Positions 51,585-62,400 of a stretch of 64,000 nucleotides of DNA are shown here, piece after piece. Origin of the DNA: Bugula neritina (lineage: Eukaryota > Bryozoa > Gymnolaemata > Cheilostomatida > Bugulidae); NCBI GenBank assembly GCA_964035545.1, contig OZ037766.1:12885222-12949221 (forward strand), in the 5' to 3' direction. The notes under the pieces are model-generated. The model worked only from the letters and a program-made list of their open reading frames with translations. It had not been told where the DNA came from and made no database searches. How positions within the stretch are numbered: the first letter of the stretch is position 1; every line of letters starts with the position of its first letter. Made by a program: the position numbers and the translations under genes.

Positions 51585-51818
51585 CTGTAATAACAATGAA
51601 TAGGAGTGCTCACCAATTAATCTCTTTGTAAAATTTCTATTTTTACTAGCAGGCTTCACTCTTGAATGGTTTCCATTTAATAAGACGGTGAACTATCTGC
51701 TTGTTTTAAATTAAAAAGTGCCATTTTGTATTATATTTGGCTTACAGATAGTAGTTTTTTATTTTATTGACTGAGCAACCAAATAGGGGAAAAATTACCT
51801 TTGTCAACAAAAAATTAC

Positions 51819-53272
51819 CTGTGATTATAATTGAAGTTGGAATTACTGCAGGTGAGTAGTTTGGTAAGTTTATTGTCACAGCTTGAACAGCCACTATGTT
51901 ATCTGCTGGAGTAGCTCCTGGAACTGCAGTTGAAGTTGTTGCAAATACAACCACAAAAATAACTATCACTGACCCCTCCCTACAAATATCAGAGTACTTT
52001 TATCATTTATGTTGGCTGGGATAGTAAGTTTATATAAAAGTAAAACATAATACCATGAAGATTGAAGATAATGTAAAAACAAAGCTTTCAATCATATTTT
52101 CTAGTTGTACTCGGTTATTTGGAAGTCAACAGGTCATTTTTAAGATGAATTATTGAAACAGCTGTTTATGGCTTCCAGTAGTTTACAAGTTAGGAGAATC
52201 TATGACTTTGTTCAACATCTAATTGATTCGAGTTTGTTTGTAATGCAAAACTATGCCATCTACTCTCAATTCCCCTCCCTATAAAATATTGACCAATTTG
52301 GTATATCAGAAGTCACCCTTCCTGTATATTGGAAGTAACTTCAAATAATCAGTTTACACACATTGTTCAATATGTTTTATATTATGTATGTGACTTGTAG
52401 CATATAGCGCTCTTTTGTTTGCTAATTTAGCTACCATTCATTTATGAAGTTTTCCTGTCTTAGTTTCATTAAAATGTTAGCGTCTTGTATCAATAGTGAA
52501 TATATTTGGTTAAATTTGCAAGCTTTATAGACAAATAATATGTGCATTGATAAGTCAATCTTATTTGCTTTTGATATGTTTATAAGTCGCAGAAATTGCA
52601 TGCTCCTTAAAAAGTTGGCTACTGCCACATTTCAAAGTTAAAATAGGCTAAAACCTATATGTAATGGAAACTTGCAGGGTTCGTTTATACTAAACACCAT
52701 GCATCGTTTATTAAAATGGCAAATTTTCTTTTATTGAAGAATAAAAACAATATAGAATTATACAAATTGAGTCGTGAATGTTGTGAACTGGAAAATATAC
52801 TTTGTCTATGTGCTGATCATAACAGCTAATCTTATTTAGCTATTAAATATTAATTGATCATGTTGACAACACACTTTGTATTTCAAAACATGTTTTGGCT
52901 CTGTAATATGACTTGAATCAAGTTGATCACTTCGTAATTACCTTATTGAGATTCGGAAACCATTTAAAAACAAACACCTAGTCGTTTAAAATAATACGTT
53001 GAAGTTTATCATCTTAAAATACCCTGCATTTGTTTGTCCCCAATTATAAACAAAGCCATTTAAATTTACATTAATTCCACTATCATATTTCCACACTTAC
53101 TGGAACTCATTCACAGCACATCCGGTGTACTCATCTGCCAGGTCAGAAGCAGCATATGTCTGGTCAACTGCATCACAAAATTCAGCTGCTTCTCTCTTGA
53201 ATACTTGGGAGTTTGGATCACGTAGTTCAACTGAGAATGTTTTGTTTAATGTGGTTGAAGCATTGTATGCAT
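51819..53272 (-). CDS. SEA domain between M3 and M2 (two exons)
   Basis: Exon a 53101-53272 (172 bases) and exon b 51819-51979 (161 bases), the same sizes and phases as in the neighbouring cassettes. It keeps VELRDPNSQVFKRE, FCDAV, TGCAVNEFQEGSVIV and IFVVVFATTSTAVPG. The cleavage-type Gly-Ser pair, the two cysteines and both sequons are retained. Substitutions are few and mostly conservative, as expected if the domain still folds. Confidence 0.8.
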
Positions 53273-53365
53273 CTAAAACAAAATATGCACCATTGTAGTT
53301 TTTATTTGCTTCTTATTATCAATTATCTTATTAGCCAAACTGTGTTTATCAGATAGTAGTAGAGG

Positions 53366-53386
53366 TAACAGGGGGGGGGGAGGGGG
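53366..53386. repeat. Poly-G tract in the SEA intron, cassette copy 2
   Basis: A run of about 10 G at the equivalent place, shorter than in copy 1. Confidence 0.8.
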
Positions 53387-53869
53387 TCACAATAGGCCAA
53401 TTTTGCTATTATACTAGTTAAGCAATTCAGAGACGAGCAATGGCACAAATATCAATAAAAACTAGGCTTGTCACCTTTGAGTGCGAAGAGCTATAAAGCT
53501 TTAATGACATCTCAAAAATTTACAAAAGGTAGGTAAAGGCAGATTTTGATGTATGTTCCGCAGAAGCTGAAAATACAATGGCTGAATAATTATGTTTTTG
53601 CGTTTTTATTAAAGAAAAAAATCACAACTTCAAGTCGATAAGTTCTCACAATTTGACTGGCTCTTTGTACCCCTCTGACTATTGTGCCCCGGTTACCTCT
53701 ATTGTCACTAGCTCTGTGCTTTTGTTTTTTGACACATGATGTCATGAGCTTTTCTCAACTGTACCTTGTCCATAAGTTGGGTTACTCAAGAATTGATAAT
53801 TAGAGATATCTGGCTGATATTTAATTTGATTGAAGAAGTCTACTATAATACCACATTGTTGTTACTTAC

Positions 53870-56800
53870 AGATTGCTTGCGAGGAACTTGTGTTCTGTGT
53901 TGGAGAGAGAGTCGTTGTTTCTATTGGTTCTTCTTCAGTTGTTAAATCAATACCTTGTGTTGATTTTATTTCTGTTGTCAATTGAGTAGTTGTTTCTATT
54001 GGTCCTTCTTCAGTTGTAGAAGCACCAGGTTCAATGGATTGTGTTTTGTCAGTTGTGGAATCTGAGCTAAATCTTGGAAGTTTAGTGGTTGTTTCCGCTG
54101 TTCCTTCTTCAGTTGTTAAATTACTGCCTTCCGTCGATTGTGTTTCGTTTGTTGTGGATTCTGAGCTAATTGTTGAGGTTTCAATGGTTGTTTCTACGGG
54201 TTCTTCAGTTGTTAAATCACCAGGTTCAGTCGATTGTATTTCGTCTGTTGTCATTTCAGTAGTTGTTTCTTCGGTTGTCAAATCACTGGCTTCTGTCGAT
54301 TGGAATTTATCTGTTGTTGACTCTGAGCTGAATGTTGGGGTTTCAGTGGTTGTTTCTATTGGTTCTTCTTCAGTGGTTACATCACTACTTTCTGTCGATT
54401 GTGTTTCGCCTGTTGTGGAATCTGAGCTGAATGTTGGAAGTTTAGGGGTTGTTTTTACGGGTTCTTTTTTGGTGGTAGAATCACTAACTTCTGTCGATTG
54501 GAGTTTATCCGTTGTTGACTCTGAGCTGAATGTTGGGGTTTCAGTGGTTATTTCTATTGGTTCTTCTTCAGTGGTTGCATCACTGCTTTCTTTCGATTGT
54601 GTTTCACTTGTTGTGGAATCTGAGCTGAATGTTGGAAATTCAGTAGTTGTTTCTACTGGTTCTTCTTTGGTTGTAGAGTCACTAACTTCTGTCGATTGGA
54701 ATTTATCTGTTGTTGACTCTGAGCTGAATGTTGGGGTTTCAGTGGTTGTTTCTATTAATTCTTCTTCAGTTGTCAAGTCTTTACTTTCTGCCGATGATGT
54801 TATATCTGTTGTCATTTCAGTAGTTGTTTCTACTGCTTTTTCAGTTGTAGAATCACTAGCTTCTGTGGATTGTAATTTATCTGTTGTTGACTCTGAGCTG
54901 AATGTTGGGGTTTCTGTGGTTGTTTCTACTGTTTCTTCTTCAGTTGTTAGATCTTTACCTTCTGCCGATGATGTTATATCTGTTGTCATTTCAGTAGTTG
55001 TTTCTAGTGCTTCTTCAGTTGTAGAATAACTAGGTTCTGTCGATTGTAATTTATCTGTTGTTGACTCTGAGTTGAATGTTGGGATTTCAGGGGTTGTTTC
55101 TATGGGTTCTTCTCTAGTTGTTAAATCACTACTTTCAGTCGATTGTGTTTTGTGTGTTGTGGAGTCAGGGCTGAATCTTGGAAGTTCAGTGGTTGTTTCT
55201 GCTGTTTCTTCTTTAGTTGATAAATCACTGCCTTCTGTCGATGATGTCAATTCAGCAGTTGTTACTACTTGTTCTTCAGTTGTTGAACCATCAGGTTCGG
55301 TCGATTGTGTTTCGTCTGTTGTTGAATTTGACCTGAATGTTGGAAATTCAGTTGTTGTTTCTACTGGTTCTTCTTTGGTTGTAGAATCACTAACATCTGT
55401 TGATTGGAATTTATCTGTTGTTGACTCTGAACTGAATGTTGGGGTTTCAGTGGTTGTTTCTACTGGTTCTTCAGTTGTTAAATCCCCAGGTTTAGTCGAT
55501 TGTGTTTCGTCTGTTGTCATTTCAGTAGTTGTTTCTTTGGATGTCAAATCACTGGCTTCTGTCGATTGGAATTTATTTGTTGTCGACTCTGAGCTGAATG
55601 TTGGGGTTTCAGTGGTTGTTTCTATTGGTTCTTCTGCAGTGGTTGCATCACTACTTTCTGTCGATTGTGTTTCCTCTGTTGTTGAATTTGACCTGAATGT
55701 TGGAAATTCAGTAGTTGTTTCTACTGGTTCTTCTTTGGTTGTAGAATCACTAACATCTGTTGATTGGAATTTATCTGTTGTTGACTCTGAGCTGAATGTT
55801 GGGGATTCAGTGGTTGTTTCTAGGGGTTCTTCTTCAGTTGTTATATCACTACCTTGAGTCGATCGTGTTTTGTCTGTTGTGGAATCTGAGCTGAATGTTG
55901 GAAATTCAGTGGTTGTTTCTACTGTTTCTTCTTCAGTTGTTAGATCACTACCTTCTGTCGATGATGTCATATCTGTTGTCAATTCAGGAGTTGTTTCTGC
56001 TTGTTCTTCTTCAGTGGTTAAATTACTACCTTTTGTTGGTGATGTTGTTTCTGTTGTCAATTCAGTAGTTGTTCCCACTGATTCTTCAGTTGTTACATCA
56101 TCAGGTTCGATCGATTGAGCTTTTTCTGTTGTCAACTCTGGGCTAAATGTTGTATGTTCAGTGGTTGGTACTACTGGTCCTTTTTCAGTTGTAGAATCAC
56201 TAGCTTCTGTTGATGATGCTATTTCTGTAGTTATTTTTACTGGTTGTTCTTCAGTTGTTAAACCACCAGGTTCAGTTGATTGTGTTCTATCTGTTGTTGG
56301 ATCTGAGCTGAATGTTGGAAGCTCAGTGGTTGTCTCAAATGGCCCTTCTTCAGTTGTGGAATCACTAGCTTCAGTCGATTGTGTTTTGTCAGTTGTGGAA
56401 TCTGAGCTGAATGTTGGAAGTTCAGTAGTTGTTTCTACTAGTTGTTTTTCTGTTGTCGAGTCACTGGCTTCAGTCGATTTTGTTTTGTTTGTTGGCAATT
56501 CTGTAGTTGTTTGTACTGGTTCTCCTTCAGTTGTTAAATTACTAATTTTAGTTCTCTCAGTTGTTGTTTCCACTTGTTCTTGAGTTGTTGTTTCACCACC
56601 TTCAGTCGTTTGTGTTTTGTTTGATGTCAGTTTTGTGCTCAACGTTTGAAGTTCCGTTGTTGTTTCTACTGGTTCTTCTTGAGTTGTTGAATTAAATGCT
56701 TCAGTCGATTGGGTTTTACTGATTGGCAACTTTGAGCTGACTTCTTCGGATTCAGTAGTTGTTTCTAATATTTGTTTTCCATCTGTTGTCAATTCGCTAA

Positions 56801-57067
56801 AAGCAGTTGTTGTGTTTTGTTCCTCAAAAGTCGTTTTGTTTTCATTTTCATCTGTTGACAGTGTGCTCGTGGTGGAAGTTGATGGCGCTAAGCTACTTAC
56901 TGTTGTACTGCTTTGTTGAGTGGTTGTTATTGAAGAAGTTGTTGTTTGTATGTTCAACGTAGTGTTTGCTGTCCTAGTCGTTGTTGCTGTTGATGTTTGA
57001 GTGGTTGTCACAGCTGGATTCACAACGTCTTCGTATAGTGATAATACGATCACAGGATCGGCAATCG
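53870..57067 (-). CDS. Mucin exon M3, Thr/Ser/Glu-rich
   Basis: A single exon of 3,198 bases (about 1,065 codons). After the linker (IADPVIVLSLYEDVVNPAV) it has a ~90-aa stretch not built from the acidic repeat (TTTRTANTTLNIQTTTSS, STLSTDENENKTTFEEQ) that the other cassettes lack. The usual ~33-aa repeats follow. It ends SPTQNTSSSQAIC at a phase 1 donor. The unique stretch may preserve older sequence from before homogenisation, or may be a later insertion. The O-glycosylated spacer role is inferred. Confidence 0.8.
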
Positions 57068-57342
57068 CTGTAATAACAATGAATAGGAGTGCTCATCAAC
57101 TGGTCTCTTTGTAAAATTTCTATTTTTACTAGGAAGCTTCACTTTTGAATGTTTTCCATTTGATAAGGCATTGAACTAAATGCTTGTTTTAAATTAAAAA
57201 AGTGCCCTTTTGTATTATATGTAGCTTACAGATAGTTGTTTTTGAATTAAGTTCAACTGCAATAATTTATTTATTTTTCAATTTATTGAGTGAGCACTCA
57301 TTTAAGGAAAAATCACTTTTACTTTTGCAAGCAAAAGGTTAC

Positions 57343-58796
57343 CTGTGATTATTATTGAAGTCGGAATTACTGCGGGTGAGTAGTTTGGTAGGTTTATTAT
57401 CACAGCTTGAACAGCCACTATGTTATCTGCTGGAGTAGCTCCTGGAACTGGAGTTGAAGTTGTTGCAAATACAACCACAAAAATAACTATCACTGACCCC
57501 TCCCTACAAATATCAGAATACATTTATTATTCATGTTGACTGGGATAGTAAGTTTATATATAAGTAAAACATAATACCATGAAGATTGAAGATAGTGTAA
57601 AAACAAAGCTTTCAATCATGTTTTCTAGTTGTACTCGGTTATTTGGAAGTCAACAGGTCCTTTTTAAGATTAATTACTAAAACAGCTGTTTATGGCTTCC
57701 AGTAGTTTACAAGTTAGGAGAATCTATGACTTTGTTCAACATCTAGTTGATTCGAGTTTGCTTGTAATGCAAAACTATGCTATCTATTCTCAATCCCGCT
57801 CCCTATAAAATATTGACCAATTTGGTATATCAGAAGTCACCCTTCCTGTTTATTGGAAGTAACTTCAAATAATCAGTTTACACACATTGTTCAATATGTT
57901 TTATATTATGTATGTGACTTGTAGCATATAGCGCTCTTTTGTTTGCTAATTTAGCTACCATTCATATATGAAGTTTTCCTGTCTTTTAGTTTCATCAAAA
58001 TGTTAGCGTCTTGTATCAATAGTAAATATATTTGGTTAAATTTGCAAGCTTTATAGACAAATAATATGTGCATTGATAAGTCAATCTTATTTGCTTTTGA
58101 TATGTTTATAAGTCGCAGAAATTGTATGCTCATTAAAAATTTGGCTACTGCCACATTTCAAAGTTAAAATAGGCTAAAACCTATATGTAATGGTAACTTG
58201 CAGGGTTTGTTTATACTAAAAACCATGCATCGTTTATTAAAATGGCATACTTTCTTTTATTGAAGAATAAAAACAATATAGAACTATACAAATTGAGTCG
58301 TGAATGTTGTGAACTGGAAAATAAACTTTGTCTATGTGCTGATCATAATAGCTAATCTTATTTAGCTATTAAATATTAATTGATCATGTTGACAACACAC
58401 TTTGTATTTCAATACATGTTTTGGCTCTGTAATATGACTTGAATCAAGTTGATCAATCAGCAATTACCTTATTGAGATTCGAAAACCATTTAAAAAAAAC
58501 ACCTAGTCGTTTAAAATAATACGTTGAAGTTTATCATCTTAAAATACCCTGCATTTGTTTTTCCCCAATTATAAACAAAGCCATTTAAATTTACATAATT
58601 CCACTATCATATTTCCATACTTACTGGAACTCATTCACAGCACATCCGGTGTACTCATCTGCCAGGTCAGAAGCAGCATATGTCTGGTCAACTGCATCAC
58701 AAAATTCAGCTGCTTCTCTCTTGAATACTTGGGAGTTTGGGTCACGTAGTTCAACTGAGAATGTTTTGTTTAATGTGGTTGAAGCATTGTATGCAT
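57343..58796 (-). CDS. SEA domain between M4 and M3 (two exons)
   Basis: Exon a 58625-58796 and exon b 57343-57503, with sizes of 172 and 161 bases as in the other two. It keeps VELRDPNSQVFKRE, FCDAV, YTGCAVNEFQEGSVIV and IFVVVFATTSTPVPG. The intron between a and b is ~1.1 kb and strongly resembles the introns of the neighbouring cassettes. Confidence 0.8.
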
Positions 58797-58892
58797 CTAA
58801 AACAAAATATGCACCATTGTAGTTTTTATTTGCTCCCTGTTATCAGTTATCCTATTAGCTAAACTGTGTTTATCAGATAGTAGTAGAGGTAA

Positions 58893-58908
58893 CGAGGGGG
58901 GGGGGACA
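58893..58908. repeat. Poly-G tract in the SEA intron, cassette copy 3
   Basis: A G run at the equivalent intron position; the following AGGGGGTCACA segment is partly deleted in this copy. Confidence 0.75.
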
Positions 58909-59401
58909 ATGGGCCGAATTTTGCTATTATACTAGTTAAGCAATTCAGAGACGAGCAATGGCACCAATATCAGTAAAAACTAGGCTTGTCACCTTTGAGT
59001 GTGAAGAGTTATAAAGCTTTAATGACATCTTAAAAATTTACAAAAGGTAAAAGCATATTTCGACTTGCCTCTTCAACATGTATGTTCCAAAGAAGCTAAA
59101 AATACAATGGCTGAATAATTATGTAATTGCGTTTTTTTTAAAGAAAAAAAATCACAACTCTAAGTCGATAAGTTCTCACAATTTGACTTGCTCTTTGTAC
59201 CCCTATGACTGTTGTGCCCCGGTTACCTCTATTGTCACTAGCTCTGTGCTTTTGTTTTTTGACACATGATGTCATGAGCTTTTCTCATCTGTACCTTGTA
59301 TCCATAAGTTGTGTTACTCAGATATTGATAATTAGAGATATCTGGCTGATATGTAATTTGATTGAAGAAGTCTACTATAATACCACATTGTTGTTACTTA
59401 C

Positions 59402-62400
59402 AGATTGCTTGCGAGGAACTTGTGTTCTGTGTTGGAGAGAGAGTCGTTGTTTCTATTGGTTCTTCTTCAGTTGTTAAATCAATACCTTGTGTTGATTTTA
59501 TTTCTGTTGTCAATTGAGTAGTTGTTTCTATTGGTCCTTCTTCAGTTGTAGAATCACCAGGTTCAACGGATGGTGTTTTGTCAGTTGTGGAATCTGAGCT
59601 AAATCTTGGAAGTTCAGTGGTTGTTTCCGCTGTTTCTTCTTCAGTTGTTAAATCACTGCCTTCCGTCGACTGTGTTTCGTCTGTTGTTGACTCTGAGCTA
59701 AATGTTAGGGTTTTAGTGGTTGTTTCTATGGGTTCTTCTTCAGTTGTTAAATCACTAACTTCTGTCGATTGAAATTTATCTGTTGTTGACTCTGAGCTGA
59801 CTTTTGGGGCTTCAGTGGTTGTTTCTATGGGTTCTTCTTCAGTTGTCAAATCACTACCTTGAGTCGATCGTGTTTTGTCTGTTGTGGAATCTGAGCTGAA
59901 TGTTGGAAATTCAGTAGTTGTTTCTACTGTTTCTTCTTCAGTTGTTAGATCACTACCTTCTGTCGATTGAAATTTATCTGTTGTTGACCCTGAGCTGAAT
60001 GTTGGGGTTTCAGTGGTTGTTTCTATGGGTTCTTCTTCAGTTGTTAAATCACTACCTTGAGTCGATCGTGTTTTGTCTGTTGTGGAATCTGAGCTGAATG
60101 TTGGAAATTCAGTAGTGGTTTCTACTGTTTCTTCTTCAGTTGTTAGATCACTACCTTCTGTCGATAATGTCATATCTGTTGTCAATTCAGGAGTTGTTTC
60201 TGCTTGTTCTTCTTCCGTGGTTAAAGCACTACTTTCTGTCGATTGTGTTTCACCTGTTGTGGAATCTGAGCTAGATGTTGGAAGTTTAGGGGTTGTTTCT
60301 ACTGGTCCTTCTTCAGTTGTAGAATCACTAGCTATTGTCGATTGGAATTTATCTGTTGTTGACTCTGAGCTGAATGTCGGGGTTTCAGTGGTTGTTTCTA
60401 TGGGTTCTCCTGCAGTCGTTACATCACTACTTTCTGTCGATTGTGTTTCACCTGTTGTGGAATCTGAGCTGAATGTTGGAAGTTCAGTGGTTGTTTTTAC
60501 TGGTTCTTCTTCGGTTGTAGAATCACTAACTTCTGTCGATTGAAATTTTTCTGTTGTTGACTCTGAGCTGAATTTTGGGGCTTCAGTGGTTGTTTCTATG
60601 GGTTCTTCTTCAGTTGTTAAATCACTACCTTGAGTCGATCGTGTTTTGTCTGTTGTGGAATCTGAGCTAAATGTTGGAAATTCAGTAGTGGTTTCTACTG
60701 TTTCTTTTTCAGTTGTTAGATCACTACCTTCTGTCGATAATGTCATATCTGTTGTCAATTCAGGAGTTGTTTCTGCTTGTTCTTCTTCAGTTGTTAAATC
60801 ACTACTTTCAATCGATTGTGTTTCGCCTGTTGTGGAATCTGAGCTGAATGTTGGAAGTTCAATGGTTGTGTTTACTGGTTCTTCTTCGGTTGTAGAATCA
60901 CTAACTTCTGTCGATTGAAATTTATCTGTTGTTGACTCTGAGCTGACTTTTGGGGCTTCAGTGGTTGTTTCTATGGGTTCTTCTTCAGTTGTTAAATCAC
61001 TACCTTGAGTCGATCGTGTTTTGTCTGTTGTGGAATCTGAGCTGAATGTTGGAAATTCAGTAGTGGTTTCTACTGTTTCTTCTTCAGTGGTTAGATCACT
61101 ACCTTCTGTCGATAATGTCATATCTGTTGTCAATTCAGGAGTTGTTTCTGCTTGTTCTTCTTCCGTGGTTAAAGCACTACTTTCTGTCGATTGTGTTTCA
61201 CCTGTTGTGGAATCTGAGCTGAATGTTGGAAGTTCAGTGGTTGCTTTTACTGGTTCTTCTTCGGTTGTAGAATCACTAACTTCTGTCGATTGAAATTTTT
61301 CTGTTGTTGACTCTGAGCTGAATTTTGGGGCTTCAGTGGTTGTTTCTGCTTGTTCTTCTTCAGTTGTTAAATCACTACTTTCTGTCGATTGTGTTTCACC
61401 TGTTGTGGAATCTGAGCTGAATGTTGGAAGTTCAGTGGTTGTTTTTACTGGTTCTTCTTCGGTTGTAGAATCACTAACTTCTGTCGATTGAAATTTTTCT
61501 GTTGTTGACTCTGAGCTGAATTTTGGGGCTTCAGTGGTTGTTTCTATGGGTTCTTCTTCAGTTGTTAAATCACTACCTTGAGTCGATCGTGTTTTGTCTG
61601 TTGTGGAATCTGAGCTAAATGTTGGAAATTCAGTAGTGGTTTCTACTGTTTCTTTTTCAGTTGTTAGATCACTACCTTCTGTCGATAATGTCATATCTGT
61701 TGTCAATTCAGGAGTTGTTTCTGCTTGTTCTTCTTCAGTTGTTAAATCACTACTTTCTGTCGATTGTGTTTCGCCTGTTGTGGAATCTGAGCTGAATGTT
61801 GGAAGTTCAGTGGTTGTTTTTACTGGTTCTTCTTCGGTTGTAGAATCACTAACTTCTGTCGATTGAAATTTATCTGTTGTTGACTCTGAGCTGACTTTTG
61901 GGGCTTCAGTGGTTGTTTCTATGGGTTCTTCTTCAGTTGTTAAATCACTACCTTGAGTCGATCGTGTTTTGTCTGTTGTGGAATCTGAGCTGAATGTTGG
62001 AAATTCAGTAGTTGTTTCTACTGTTTCTTCTTCAGTTGTTAGATCACTACCTTCTGTCGATAATGTCATATCTGTTGTCAATTCAGGAGTTGTTTCTGCT
62101 TGTTCTTCTTCAGTGGTTAAAGCACTACTTTCTGCCGATTGTGTTTCACCTGTTGTGGAATTTGAGCTGAATGTTGGAAGTTCAGTGGTTGTTTTTACTG
62201 GTTCTTCTTTGGTTGTAGAATCACTAACTTCTGTCGATTGAAATTTATCTGTTGTTGATTCTGAGCTGAATTTTGGGGCTTCAGTGGTTGTTTCTATGGG
62301 TTCTTCTTCAGTTGTTAAATCACTACTTTCTGTCGATTGTGTTTCGCCTGTTGTGGAATCTGAGCTAGATGTTGGAAGTTTAGGGGTTGTTTCTACTGGT

